Positions 1 to 8,213 of a DNA stretch of 12,088 nucleotides are shown one piece after another. This stretch comes from a candidate division TM6 bacterium UASB124. Its GTDB lineage: Bacteria > Dependentiae > Babeliae > Babeliales > RVW-14. Below the pieces are notes generated by a model, which searched no databases, was not told where the DNA came from, and worked only from the letters and a program-made list of their open reading frames with translations. Location: contig LDIV01000001.1 in the NCBI GenBank assembly GCA_001468855.1, positions 524,991-537,078 of the forward strand, read 5' to 3'. Both the position numbers and the translations under genes were made by a program. Position 1 is the stretch's first letter. Each line of letters opens with the position of its first letter.

Positions 1-20
1 TTTAAAGCCGGCATCAGAGG

Positions 21-49
21 ATAAATTTACCTATGTTGCGTAAGTCCTG
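21..49 (+). repeat. 29-bp dispersed repeat, copy 1
   Basis: This segment matches 10940-10968 at 27 of 29 positions in the same orientation. The last 20 bases, cctatgttgcgtaagtcctg, are identical. The bases before and after the two copies do not match, so each copy looks like the edge of something that ends sharply after the final cctg. Read on the other strand it begins caggacttacgca, which resembles the terminal inverted repeat of some DDE-type insertion sequences; that resemblance is from memory. The rest of 1-110 contains no supportable gene. Bases 63-72 and 106-115 form an imperfect stem (9 of 10 pairs) over the prfA stop codon, probably by chance. Confidence 0.6.
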
Positions 50-110
50 AATTGACTAACAACGCAAACAAGTACAAATAAAAAATACGAACAGTCGGGT
101 AGTTGCTTGT

Positions 111-1181
111 TTACGCAGGAGTTTCAATTGTGATAGCGGCTCTGCGTTGAGTACGTTCCCAATCAATCAATGGATTAATGAGATCATCCAGATCACCTTG
201 CATGACCATATCCAGCTTCTTGAGCGTAACTTCAGTGCGATGATCGGTAACTCTATTTTGAGGGAAATTATAGGTTCTTATTTTTTCTGCACGCTCACCT
301 GTTCCTACTTGTTGTTTACGTGAGGCACTAATTTCAGCATCTTTTTTTTCTTTTTCATAAGCGATTAGACGTGCTTGCAAAATTTTCATTGCTTTTTGTC
401 TGTTTTTGATTTGTGAACGTTCATCTTGGCATGCAACAACTAACCCTGATGGAATGTGTGTAATGCGGACGGCTGAATCAGTTTTGTTGACGTGCTGTCC
501 TCCTGCACCACCGGCGCGGTAGGTATCGATGCGCAAATCATTTTGATTGATGGTGACATCTACGTCGTCAAGTTCTGGAAGTACTGCAACGGTAACCGTT
601 GATGTATGAACTCTTCCCGCTGTCTCTGTTTTTGGCACACGTTGTACTCGGTGTACGCCGGATTCAAATTTTAGAAATTTATATACCTTTTTACCTTGAA
701 TGTGCATGATGAGTTCTTTAAAACCACCAAGATCGGTACTTGCTTCTTCTGCTACAGAAACATGCCAACCTTTTGATTCGGCATAATTTGAATACATTTT
801 AAAAAGATCGGCAGCAAATAAAGCTGCTTCTTGACCCCCTGCACCGGCACGAATTTCCAAGAATACAGAACGGTCGTCTTGAGGGTCTGCTGGATACAAA
901 ATGTCTTCTAATTGACGTTCGAACATCATTTTTTTTGCTTGGCTTTCGGTAATTTCTTGAGCATATAGCTCTTTTAGTTCGCCTTCCTCTTTTTCAAGTT
1001 GCTGAGTGCAGTCAGTAATCGTTTTCTCAAGCTCGGTGATTTGATTGTGTACCCCGAGAATTTCAGCAAGCTGTGATGAACGTTTTTGCATGTTAATACG
1101 AGCCTTGGAATCCAATTGTGGGTCTACAAGTTTTTCTACGAGCTGATTGTATTCCTGTTGAAGAGCATTCCAATCAAGCAT
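111..1181 (-). CDS. prfA: Peptide chain release factor 1 (RF1)
   Basis: This cytoplasmic factor recognises UAA and UAG stop codons in the ribosomal A site and triggers hydrolysis of peptidyl-tRNA. The 356-aa product has the usual RF1 length. Residues 1-100 are a charged, helical N-terminal domain. The catalytic GGQ lies at residues 227-229 in the context [17 protein letters not shown], where the glutamine is normally methylated by PrmC. The stop-codon-reading tripeptide is P-K-T at 183-185, which fits the PxT of RF1; RF2 carries SPF, so RF2 is excluded. The C-terminal half keeps the family block [20 protein letters not shown]. The start has only a weak AGG upstream. It lies 87 bp after rpmE, the classic rpmE-prfA order, but a probable terminator sits between them. 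No prmC follows within the window; downstream there is only repeat-bearing debris. Confidence 0.97.
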   Translation of the reverse strand: MLDWNALQQEYNQLVEKLVDPQLDSKARINMQKRSSQLAEILGVHNQITELEKTITDCTQQLEKEEGELKELYAQEITESQAKKMMFERQLEDILYPADPQDDRSVFLEIRAGAGGQEAALFAADLFKMYSNYAESKGWHVSVAEEASTDLGGFKELIMHIQGKKVYKFLKFESGVHRVQRVPKTETAGRVHTSTVTVAVLPELDDVDVTINQNDLRIDTYRAGGAGGQHVNKTDSAVRITHIPSGLVVACQDERSQIKNRQKAMKILQARLIAYEKEKKDAEISASRKQQVGTGERAEKIRTYNFPQNRVTDHRTEVTLKKLDMVMQGDLDDLINPLIDWERTQRRAAITIETPA

Positions 1182-1206
1182 GATTTTTACCTATTTTTTT
1201 GTGCCA

Positions 1207-1246
1207 AACAAAAAGGCGTATCTTGATTAATACATCAAAACACGCC
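1207..1246 (-). terminator. Probable rho-independent terminator after rpmE
   Basis: On the minus strand, ggcgt (1242-1246) pairs with acgcc (1215-1219). An inner stem ttgat/atcaa (1234-1238 with 1223-1227) continues it, and a T-rich run follows directly at about 1207-1214. It lies downstream of the rpmE stop and upstream of prfA, so it would end or attenuate the upstream operon and leave prfA dependent on read-through or on its own promoter. The internal loop between the two stems weakens the call. Confidence 0.5.
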
Positions 1247-1268
1247 CCATAAATACATTATTGCGTTA

Positions 1269-1517
1269 TTACTTTTTTTTCTTGGATTTCGCTGTTGTTG
1301 CTTTTTTAGCAGTAGCTGTACCTTTTTCATAACGAGCTTGGAATTTTTCAATACGACCGGCGGTATCAACAAATTTTTGTTGGCCTGTAAATAATGGATG
1401 ACAGCCGGAGCAAATATCAACCTCAATGCGTTGGTCGGTAGAAATTGTTTGGAATGAATTGCCGCAAGCACATCGAGCTGTTACGTCGTAAAGTTTTGGA
1501 TGAATATCCTTCTTCAT
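1269..1517 (-). CDS. rpmE: 50S ribosomal protein L31, zinc-binding type
   Basis: L31 is a small protein of the large ribosomal subunit that bridges to the 30S head. The 82-aa product opens MKKDIHPKLYDVTARCACGN, typical of the family. It carries the four zinc ligands of the C+ paralogue: C16 and C18 in CAC, and C36 and C39 in CSGC. The core ends around residue 65 (IEKFQARY), followed by an extra Lys/Thr/Ala-rich tail ending KSKKKK, which makes it somewhat longer than many L31 proteins and suits rRNA binding. The start lies 11 bp after the stop of the isomerase gene, with an AAGG ribosome-binding site in the gap, so the two are almost certainly co-transcribed. The neighbouring prfA supports the assignment. 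Confidence 0.96.
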   Translation of the reverse strand: MKKDIHPKLYDVTARCACGNSFQTISTDQRIEVDICSGCHPLFTGQQKFVDTAGRIEKFQARYEKGTATAKKATTAKSKKKK

Positions 1518-1528
1518 ATGAAACCTTG

Positions 1529-2536
1529 CTATTTAATGCCTTTATCAGTTTGCCGTTTTTTTAGCTCTTCGATGAGCGCTACACGCTCTACGTTAACCCC
1601 CCGTGCTTGTCCTAGATGGTATGAGGCAAAGTCTGCCCAGAGAATCATATTAAAGAGCTGACTTTCAAAAGTATCCCCAAAAACTGGCGGTTTGTAAAGA
1701 ACTACGCGTTTTTCATGCAAAATCTCGCTTATTGCTTGGATTGCTATAGACATATGAGCTGGGAGGAAATCAGTGTAAAACATGACTACAAGAGGATTTA
1801 ACTTGAATTGTTCAAAGCCGACTACCAGATTGTGGCAAAGTTCTGGGAATTCATTAAAAACGGCCTGCATCTTACTGTTTTCGTTGAATTGAGTTGTCGC
1901 TCGATAGGCAGCTGCGGTGCTATCACCAGCAACTCCCCAGACGTGCATGACGTCATATCCGTTTGCTGCATATAAAAAGTCTTTGTAAAAATGACCTTCG
2001 ATAAATGAAGGAACATATTTTTCAGCGTCTTTTATCCATTGATCGCCTTTGCGTACAGATAAAATACCCATGAGGCAAAAAAGTTCAGACAAAAAACCAA
2101 GAAAAAGTCCAAGTGCTGAACGCGGACTCAGTGATTTAGGGATCAACACAAATGGTAAATCTTTGAGTTCTGCTTTTTGGACTGCGGTTCCTCCATTGGC
2201 AAGAACAATGGTAGGAATAAACTTTTGTATGAGCTCGTCAAGAACATCAAGGGTTTCCCATGTTTGTCCTGAATAACTTACAACAATAGCAAGAGTTTCA
2301 GCATCTATAGCAGCAGGAACAATAGGTGTATCTATAATAAAAGAGGTGATTCCTGGTTTACGATCAAGAAATGTTTTCATAATGCGGCCAGCAACTCCAG
2401 AGCCGCCCATACCAACAAAGGCTATTTTTTTAATATGCTTAGGAAGTGTTGCTTGATAATCTTGGTAAAAACTGTGAGCAAGTTGTTTGCCGTCTTTAAG
2501 TTTTGTTGCCCATAGAGATAATTCTTTAAGCATCAT
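1529..2536 (-). CDS. Bifunctional phosphoglucose/phosphomannose isomerase (SIS-domain type)
   Basis: This enzyme is predicted to interconvert glucose-6-phosphate, fructose-6-phosphate and mannose-6-phosphate in the cytoplasm. The 335-aa protein has the tandem SIS-domain layout of the archaeal-type PGI/PMI family and is much shorter than classical Pgi. Visible motifs are GMGGSG at 42-47, the phosphate-binding SYSGQT at 87-92 and PRSALG at 138-143. Candidate catalytic residues are E219 in NENSK and H235 in PELCHN, 16 residues apart as in the characterised archaeal enzyme, with H307 near the C-terminus. A strong AGAGGAG precedes the first of two tandem ATG codons. The gene is 32 bp after the 740-aa TPR gene and 11 bp before rpmE, inside one leftward operon. 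Its mannose-6-phosphate activity would fit the neighbouring O-mannosyltransferase-like proteins. The relative use of glucose and mannose substrates cannot be told from sequence. Confidence 0.9.
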   Translation of the reverse strand: MMLKELSLWATKLKDGKQLAHSFYQDYQATLPKHIKKIAFVGMGGSGVAGRIMKTFLDRKPGITSFIIDTPIVPAAIDAETLAIVVSYSGQTWETLDVLDELIQKFIPTIVLANGGTAVQKAELKDLPFVLIPKSLSPRSALGLFLGFLSELFCLMGILSVRKGDQWIKDAEKYVPSFIEGHFYKDFLYAANGYDVMHVWGVAGDSTAAAYRATTQFNENSKMQAVFNEFPELCHNLVVGFEQFKLNPLVVMFYTDFLPAHMSIAIQAISEILHEKRVVLYKPPVFGDTFESQLFNMILWADFASYHLGQARGVNVERVALIEELKKRQTDKGIK

Positions 2537-2568
2537 TGGTTTAACTCCTCTTGCTTGAGTATTGAATT

Positions 2569-4791
2569 TTATGTTAGTTTTAGTTCTTTTTGTAACGCTT
2601 TTGCATCCTGTATAATTTGTTTAGGCGTGTTGCCAGCTATCAATTCTTTAAGAGCTTTTTGAGCTTCTTGTTTTTGTCCGAGTTCATACATACATTTTAC
2701 TCTATGTAAACGTGCATAGGGAAATATATCAGGTTGGTTTGCGCATTGTTGAATTAGCGGCAATGCTTCCTGATACCGACGCAAGTTCATTAGTGCCTGT
2801 GCGTAATTGTAAACACATGCCGGATTTCGTGACTCTTTTTTGTAGGCTATTGCCAGGTTTTCTGCTGCTTTTGCATAAGAGGGTAGGCTATAATAACAAC
2901 ATCCTAAAATAAAAGCAGTATCTTGATAGTTTTTGTCTATTTTTTCAAGACTTTGGATTGCCGCTTGATATCTACCTACTTCAAAGCACAAAGTTCCGTG
3001 TAGGTAAAACATTTCTCGTTCTGCTTTATCACCGTTGATGGCATTTTCATAACATGCAATAGCTTCGTTGCGTCGGCCAAGGATTTGATAGAGCTTTCCC
3101 AGATTAAAATGAGATTTGCTATAATGTGGACACAATTTGATTGCTTCTTTAAGACAATATTCAGCAGCTTGCCATGACTGGTTATTAAAATGTAACATGC
3201 CTAAATTATTAAATAATTCTGGATGAGCTTCACCAATATCAAGAGCTCTTTTGTAATGTTCTAAAGCTTTGTCTGTTTCATTTCTTACTTGATAAATAGT
3301 TGCAAGGTTAATATGAGGTTCTGCATACCAGCCATCCCGTTCAATTGCTTTGTAAAAATGATCAATTGCTTCTTGGGTTTTACCCATTTCCCATAGTGCT
3401 ATGGCATAGTTATTGTAACCGCGTGATTTGTGTGGATTTTTTGCGATAACATCCCCCCAAAAATCATACTCTGAACGCCATACCGTATTGCGTATACCGC
3501 TCCAAACAGCAAGAGAAATGGTTAGTGATAGTAATGCAGTACTAGCGGTTACTATGTGTGACCGGGCAAGCTTTGCGTGTGCGAGCCATTTAAAAATTTG
3601 GAGTCCGCAAAGAAGAATTCCATAAGCGAGTACAATCATGAGACCAAGTGAAGCCGGATATGTTTTGTAATCACAAATGAGTTCTGTTGTTGGGAAGATA
3701 CTTGTGCGGGGGAACATAGTAATGAAAAACCAGGCAAGACCAAAGCTGACTACATGACAAGGATAACGATAATATAACCATGCAGCACCACCAACTATCG
3801 CGGTAATTAACAACATTGGTATAAGTACATCAAAGCTAAACAAACTTTTAGAGAGTACTATTTCGTAATCAAAACAAATAATAGGAGGCCAGATAAATAC
3901 ATAAAGATAATGTACAAGAACTTTGAATTGGGAAATCATAAAAGAATATAAACGTATAGGCTCATGTACATTGGTGGTCAAGATATTTCCACGATTATTG
4001 TGAACTTGGCTGGTTGATATTGTTTGTACATAGTGCGGTCTTAGATATCCATATTTAAACATGAGTCCGTATAAGACGACGCAATATACAGCATGGATCA
4101 TCCAGCGAGATTTAAATGATGACCAATCTCCTTCAGCGATAAAAAACCAGTCAACAAGCATGAGAAGAACAGGAAGTACTATAACGATTTCTTTGGTGCC
4201 GCCAGAAAAAGCCATAAAAACAAATGATAAAGCATACAAGATGCGACGTTGAATTATATGTTGTGTTGTTGCGGCAAAAACGAAGGTAGTAATGACAAGC
4301 ATTGATAGAAAAAGCATCAACCCTTCAAGTCTCATTTGTGTGATGTATGGAACTGTTTGCGTTTGGATCGGATGTAATAAGAATAATGTTGTAGTAAGTG
4401 TTGTTAAAACGAGAGCATATTCTTTAATGAAGGTGTTGCGTTTAAGGTTAGTGAATAAGCGCAGTAAGGTTGAAAAAGCTAAAATACCAATGACACAGTG
4501 CATTACAACGTCAACAATTCGGTAGCCAAATGGATTATCCTTCCAATAATGAAATGTGATCTGATTCCACAAACGGGATATCCATCGAGGATTGCCAAAA
4601 AACTGGCCCGAAAAATCTATAACGCGAATATGAAGATAATTGATAATTGTTGGTAGATCATCAAACATAAACGGATACCACAATGATGGGTAATACACAA
4701 TAAATGTGATGGTTGCTAAAAAAAGTGGTATGCAAATAATGATCCAGCGATGCCAACGGTTTATTAACGTTGCAATAGTATTACTGTCCAT
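2569..4791 (-). CDS. Multi-spanning TMTC/GT-C-like membrane protein with C-terminal TPR repeats (paralogue 2)
   Basis: The 740-aa protein has about ten hydrophobic segments between residues 15 and 435, then roughly seven TPR units from about 455 to 720 (for example NNLGMLHFNNQSWQAAEYCL). The N-terminal half resembles GT-C glycosyltransferases of the PMT/ArnT/TMTC type. It has an acidic pair D44-D45 in FMFDDLPTI just after the first membrane segment, HPIQTQTVPYITQMRLEG at 140-157, GGTKEIVIVLP at 197-207, and PRTSIFPTTELICDYKTY at 361-378. In eukaryotic TMTC proteins, the same arrangement of GT-C domain plus TPRs performs protein O-mannosylation from a lipid-linked donor. Transfer activity and acceptor here are inferred. 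The TPRs probably face the extracytoplasmic side and bind clients. It follows its paralogue by 19 bp and has an excellent GGGAGGT ribosome-binding site. Confidence 0.8.
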   Translation of the reverse strand: MDSNTIATLINRWHRWIIICIPLFLATITFIVYYPSLWYPFMFDDLPTIINYLHIRVIDFSGQFFGNPRWISRLWNQITFHYWKDNPFGYRIVDVVMHCVIGILAFSTLLRLFTNLKRNTFIKEYALVLTTLTTTLFLLHPIQTQTVPYITQMRLEGLMLFLSMLVITTFVFAATTQHIIQRRILYALSFVFMAFSGGTKEIVIVLPVLLMLVDWFFIAEGDWSSFKSRWMIHAVYCVVLYGLMFKYGYLRPHYVQTISTSQVHNNRGNILTTNVHEPIRLYSFMISQFKVLVHYLYVFIWPPIICFDYEIVLSKSLFSFDVLIPMLLITAIVGGAAWLYYRYPCHVVSFGLAWFFITMFPRTSIFPTTELICDYKTYPASLGLMIVLAYGILLCGLQIFKWLAHAKLARSHIVTASTALLSLTISLAVWSGIRNTVWRSEYDFWGDVIAKNPHKSRGYNNYAIALWEMGKTQEAIDHFYKAIERDGWYAEPHINLATIYQVRNETDKALEHYKRALDIGEAHPELFNNLGMLHFNNQSWQAAEYCLKEAIKLCPHYSKSHFNLGKLYQILGRRNEAIACYENAINGDKAEREMFYLHGTLCFEVGRYQAAIQSLEKIDKNYQDTAFILGCCYYSLPSYAKAAENLAIAYKKESRNPACVYNYAQALMNLRRYQEALPLIQQCANQPDIFPYARLHRVKCMYELGQKQEAQKALKELIAGNTPKQIIQDAKALQKELKLT

Positions 4792-4810
4792 TATCTACCT
4801 CCCTTCTCCC

Positions 4811-7306
4811 TTAAATATTTTTTGTTTTAGGTTGAATTTGTTTTGATTGAGGTGTTTTTTTTGTGTTTTTCTTGCCTGGTTCGTTGCGGGATGCCAGTGC
4901 TTTTTTAAGATCACTTAAACGAATGGTTCCTTGCCCTTCATTTACTTTTTTTTGAATTTCTGAGCGAGCAATTTCATTTTTAACCATTTTTTTGAAATCA
5001 TCACCGGCATTGAGCGTCAAAAGTCCTTGTAAATATTTTTTCGACTCATCAAATTTATTGAGTTTTTCCAAACATGCAGCAACACGGAAGAATGCTTGAG
5101 GAACTGACTGTGGTAATGTTGTTACTTTTTGGAATAGTTCAATTGCGTGAGCAAAATCGTTTTGAGTGAAATAGCTTTCAGCTAGATTGTATAAATAGCG
5201 TGGATCAAGAGGATTATTCATTACCAAGCGTTCGTAAATAGGTTTTGCCTTTTCATGTTTTCCATTCATAAAATATGCGTTAGCAAGGTTGAACCATACT
5301 TGGTCATTTGCGACACCACGTCTGAGTACTTCTTCAAACGCAAAAGCAGCTTCGTCGTATTTTTGAATCTTCATGCCCATTTGTCCAAGCTTAAAAAATA
5401 CCTCCGGTGTATCTAAATCACCTTGTGCGGCTCTCTTTAAAAATTCCCAAGACTTATTACTGTCACCCTTCTCTTCCCATAAGCGGGCCATATTATAATA
5501 AGCCTTGCCGTAGTATGGTCGTAACTGAATAGCAACACTCAATGCGCGTTCAGCATCATCATATGCTTTTTTCTGTAATAGCAATGTTCCTAAGTTGTTA
5601 TATGCTTCGGGATAATTTGGGCAGATATGAATAGCTCCCTTGAGTGAATCAATTGCTTTGTCGATGTCTCCTTTCATGGAGTATGCTACTGCCAAGTTAC
5701 TCAATGGATCTGCGTAGTACGAATCAAGAGAAATTGCTTTTTGATATGCGGCTATAGATTCATCAACTCTACCGGCTTCGGATAGCGCAACTCCCAAATT
5801 ATTATGCGAACGTGCTTTATTAGGAGCTTTACTTACGTTATCTTGCCAAAAATCAACACAGGTTGCCCAAACTTTATTACGTTCATAGGAACCGAGTCCA
5901 ACAAGTAATATTAAGCAAGCCAGTGTGCCAAGTTGTACCTCATGTACATGAAATCGTTCTGGTAAGTTTTGCAATAACGACCATAGCCCTGTTATTGCAT
6001 AGGTAAGCATTGTTGCGAATAAAAACATAATACCGATGGATGATAGATATGTTTTATAATCACATACTAGCTCTGGTGACGGGATGAGCGTTGAACGTGG
6101 TGCTATTGCGATAAAAAACCATGTCAGCCCAAAAGTGAAAGCTGTATATTTTTTTTGGACCATGAATTTAACAACAAAAAATAATATGGTCAGAAGTACG
6201 ATGAGTGGGAAAAGAACCTCAAAACTGAAAAAGCCTGGAGCTACTTTCCAATCGTATTCAACACTAATGCCTACCGGCCAAACGAAAATGAGTAAGTAAT
6301 GAAGAATGACTTTTAATTCTGACATAAAAAACATGCTGGGTGTAATAACGTCAAAAGCATTAGGTGTGAGAATGTTACCGCGATTATTGTTTGTGCTAAT
6401 TTTCCCCATTAATGCATCTAAGGCAAATCCCGTTCCCATATGATGTAAAAGCAAAGCGATAAATGCTATAGAAAAAAGACCATAGAGCCAGATATGTTTT
6501 TTGAAGAGATTCCATTTTTGTTGCGAAATAAAAAACCAGTCAATTGTTAACAATAAAAATGGTAATGCGACTACGATTTCTTTTGTCCCACACGAGAGCA
6601 TGGCGAATGCCAATAAGAAGAAGGTGAAAATGGATTTGAGAATAATTGAACGTGTTTGAAAAATTTTAACATACATAAGTAGTGTGGTAACGATAAATAA
6701 TGTTGCAAGTCCTTCCAGGCGAGCCTGAATGACATAAGAAACGGTTTGTGTTTGTACTGGATGAAGCAAAAACAATCCACTGCATATAAATGCAATGTAG
6801 GTTGCGTTGTTGGCAAAAAAAGGCTTATTTTGTAAGAATTTACATAAACTGCAAATAAGATAAAAAAGTAATAAGCCGGTCAAAATATGGATGGTTATAT
6901 TTGATAATCGATAATAAAATGGATCAAAACGTCCTACCTGGAAATTAAGCGAACTTAACCAATCTCCAAACCAGCGTGAACTATTCCACCAGCGACCGAG
7001 TGGATTATCAAAGCGAATTCCAAAGCGTTTTACAATGTTTGCTATATCATCAAATTGAAATGGATAATGCAATGATGGATAGTAAATTACTGCAGTCAGT
7101 AGCGTCAGGATTGATGGCGGGAGTAATGCACGTAAAAAGCGATTTGCAATTAAGTAGGTTTGTTTTTTAGGTTGTACTGCGGTTTCAACAGTGCTTATAG
7201 AAGAGTTTACAATGGGTTCTGAGTCTTCAATTATTTCTCTTTCAACAGAAACAGTATCCGTTGCTATTTTATGCGTTTTAACCTGTTTTTTCCTTGTCTT
7301 TTCCAT
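4811..7306 (-). CDS. Multi-spanning TMTC/GT-C-like membrane protein with C-terminal TPR repeats (paralogue 1)
   Basis: This 831-aa protein is a paralogue of the 740-aa protein encoded just downstream. A Lys-rich and acidic cytoplasmic-looking tail of about 50 residues precedes the first membrane segment (about 58-77). The acidic pair D86-D87 lies in FQFDDIAN, followed by HPVQTQTVSYVIQARLEG (182-199), CGTKEIVVALP (239-249) and PRSTLIPSPELVCDYKTY (403-420). Both paralogues share NRGNILT (308-314 here). About eight TPR units run from 498 to about 765, then a Lys/Gln-rich tail ending QPKTKNI. By family resemblance it is a candidate lipid-linked-sugar protein glycosyltransferase; the activity is inferred. 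It is the first gene of the leftward operon and starts behind an AGGAGA site (7311-7316) with a plausible promoter upstream. The alternative is a TPR scaffold with a degenerate enzyme domain. Confidence 0.8.
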   Translation of the reverse strand: MEKTRKKQVKTHKIATDTVSVEREIIEDSEPIVNSSISTVETAVQPKKQTYLIANRFLRALLPPSILTLLTAVIYYPSLHYPFQFDDIANIVKRFGIRFDNPLGRWWNSSRWFGDWLSSLNFQVGRFDPFYYRLSNITIHILTGLLLFYLICSLCKFLQNKPFFANNATYIAFICSGLFLLHPVQTQTVSYVIQARLEGLATLFIVTTLLMYVKIFQTRSIILKSIFTFFLLAFAMLSCGTKEIVVALPFLLLTIDWFFISQQKWNLFKKHIWLYGLFSIAFIALLLHHMGTGFALDALMGKISTNNNRGNILTPNAFDVITPSMFFMSELKVILHYLLIFVWPVGISVEYDWKVAPGFFSFEVLFPLIVLLTILFFVVKFMVQKKYTAFTFGLTWFFIAIAPRSTLIPSPELVCDYKTYLSSIGIMFLFATMLTYAITGLWSLLQNLPERFHVHEVQLGTLACLILLVGLGSYERNKVWATCVDFWQDNVSKAPNKARSHNNLGVALSEAGRVDESIAAYQKAISLDSYYADPLSNLAVAYSMKGDIDKAIDSLKGAIHICPNYPEAYNNLGTLLLQKKAYDDAERALSVAIQLRPYYGKAYYNMARLWEEKGDSNKSWEFLKRAAQGDLDTPEVFFKLGQMGMKIQKYDEAAFAFEEVLRRGVANDQVWFNLANAYFMNGKHEKAKPIYERLVMNNPLDPRYLYNLAESYFTQNDFAHAIELFQKVTTLPQSVPQAFFRVAACLEKLNKFDESKKYLQGLLTLNAGDDFKKMVKNEIARSEIQKKVNEGQGTIRLSDLKKALASRNEPGKKNTKKTPQSKQIQPKTKNI

Positions 7307-7346
7307 AGAATCTCCTTTTAATAAGACAGTTTGACAAGCTTATTGC

Positions 7347-7374
7347 ATTAAAACGGTGTTGTTAGTTATTTCAA
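7347..7374 (-). promoter_or_regulatory. Candidate promoter of the leftward TPR-isomerase-rpmE operon
   Basis: On the minus strand there is TTGAAA (7369-7374), a 16-bp spacer and TTTAAT (7347-7352), each 5 of 6 to the sigma-70-type consensus. The predicted start of transcription falls near 7340, about 35 bp before the ATG of the 831-aa protein. Such matches are common in A+T-rich DNA, but the position is right for the first gene of the operon. Confidence 0.45.
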
Positions 7375-7383
7375 GAAAAAGAT

Positions 7384-7416
7384 CATATGCAGATTTTAAT
7401 TGAAAAAACGCATATG
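7384..7416. promoter_or_regulatory. Inverted repeat in the divergent spacer, possible operator
   Basis: The 7-bp arms catatgc (7384-7390) and gcatatg (7410-7416) are perfect reverse complements separated by 19 bases, and each contains the palindrome CATATG. It lies just upstream of the leftward promoter and about 38 bp upstream of the rightward -35 element. That position suits a regulator acting on both operons. No regulator gene is seen nearby, and a chance occurrence is possible. Confidence 0.25.
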
Positions 7417-7453
7417 TCGAATGAAAATAATAGAATTTGCGATATTGGCTCAT

Positions 7454-7482
7454 TTGACCGTGTTTTAAATATGGCCTATGCT
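7454..7482 (+). promoter_or_regulatory. Candidate promoter of the M50 protease-tyrS operon
   Basis: TTGACC (7454-7459; 5 of 6) is followed by a 17-bp spacer and TATGCT (7477-7482; 4 of 6). Transcription would start near 7489, leaving a leader of about 75 bases before the protease start codon. Confidence 0.4.
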
Positions 7483-7563
7483 AGAACTAAAGCATGAGGA
7501 GCTACGTTTTACTCATTTTATTCAAATTCATAATAATCCCCAATTTATCAAAAAAGGTTTTTT

Positions 7564-8199
7564 ATGACACAAGTTTCATGGTTACAGTTTTTAGCTCAAA
7601 CAGCTACATTACTACCGGCTATTTTGATAGCAATATCATTTCATGAATGCGCACATGCATTAACTGCTACTCTTTTGGGTGATAGTACCCCTAAACGAGA
7701 TGGCCGACTCACACTTAACCCTATAGTACATATCGATTTTATTGGATTACTATTTCTTATATTTTTTCGTTTCGGATGGGCAAAACCGGTTGTAATGGAC
7801 ATACGTCATTTTAAGTATCCGCGTCTATTTGAAATCATTACATCATTAGCTGGGCCTCTTGCTAATTTTTTAGTTGCGTTGATGGCATTTGCAGGAATTA
7901 AATATTATCCAGAAACCATTTTTAATCCTGCTGTTAATACAACTTTTTTACAGTTACTTGAAACAACAGCCTTCATGAATATTGCGCTTGGGGTATTTAA
8001 CTTATTACCAATACCACCTCTTGATGGTAGTCATATTATCACCGCATTGCTCGTCAAATCATTTCCCAGATTTGTTTTGTGGTTAGAGCGATATGCATTA
8101 TTCCTTCTTGTACTCATTCTTCTTATTCCTCAGATACAAAACATACTGTTAATTCTTATACTACATGTTGCGCAAATCCTTAAAAATATTGTTTTTTAA
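7564..8199 (+). CDS. M50-family intramembrane metalloprotease (site-2-protease-like)
   Basis: The protein is predicted to cut substrates within the membrane using zinc. It has 211 aa and is almost entirely hydrophobic, with about five or six membrane segments. The zinc-binding HExxH is HECAH at 27-31, inside the first segment, and the third ligand region is PIPPLDGS at 149-156 with D154. Other family signatures are LNPIVHIDFIG (51-61), FGWAKPV (70-76) and GPLANF (97-102). No PDZ domain or long loop is present, so this is the short bacterial YwhC-type subgroup and not RseP. The start has AAAGG seven bases upstream. tyrS begins 14 bp after the stop, so the two are probably co-transcribed. The substrate cannot be read from context. 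Confidence 0.92.
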   Translation: MTQVSWLQFLAQTATLLPAILIAISFHECAHALTATLLGDSTPKRDGRLTLNPIVHIDFIGLLFLIFFRFGWAKPVVMDIRHFKYPRLFEIITSLAGPLANFLVALMAFAGIKYYPETIFNPAVNTTFLQLLETTAFMNIALGVFNLLPIPPLDGSHIITALLVKSFPRFVLWLERYALFLLVLILLIPQIQNILLILILHVAQILKNIVF

Positions 8200-8213
8200 C
8201 TTAGGAATTGATC

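Noticed and set aside
63..115. Imperfect inverted repeat cgcaaacaag/cttgtttacg as a prfA terminator
   Set aside because: One mismatch, a 33-base loop, and no T-run after the second arm on the prfA strand.
1235..1471. A 78-codon minus-strand frame overlapping rpmE
   Set aside because: It is a shifted frame of the L31 gene, which has full family motifs and its own ribosome-binding site.
7387..7497. A 36-codon plus-strand frame (starting MQILIEKTHM) in the divergent spacer
   Set aside because: It has no convincing ribosome-binding site, no recognisable similarity, and it overlaps the candidate promoter of the M50 operon.
7478..7567. A 29-codon plus-strand frame (starting MLELKHEELR) whose TGA overlaps the M50 start as ATGA
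   Set aside because: The stop-start overlap is suggestive of coupling, but there is no ribosome-binding site and the start falls inside the candidate -10 element.
8208..8213. TTG at 8208 as the tyrS start
   Set aside because: The AGGA at 8203-8206 would be one base from it; the ATG at 8214 has normal spacing.
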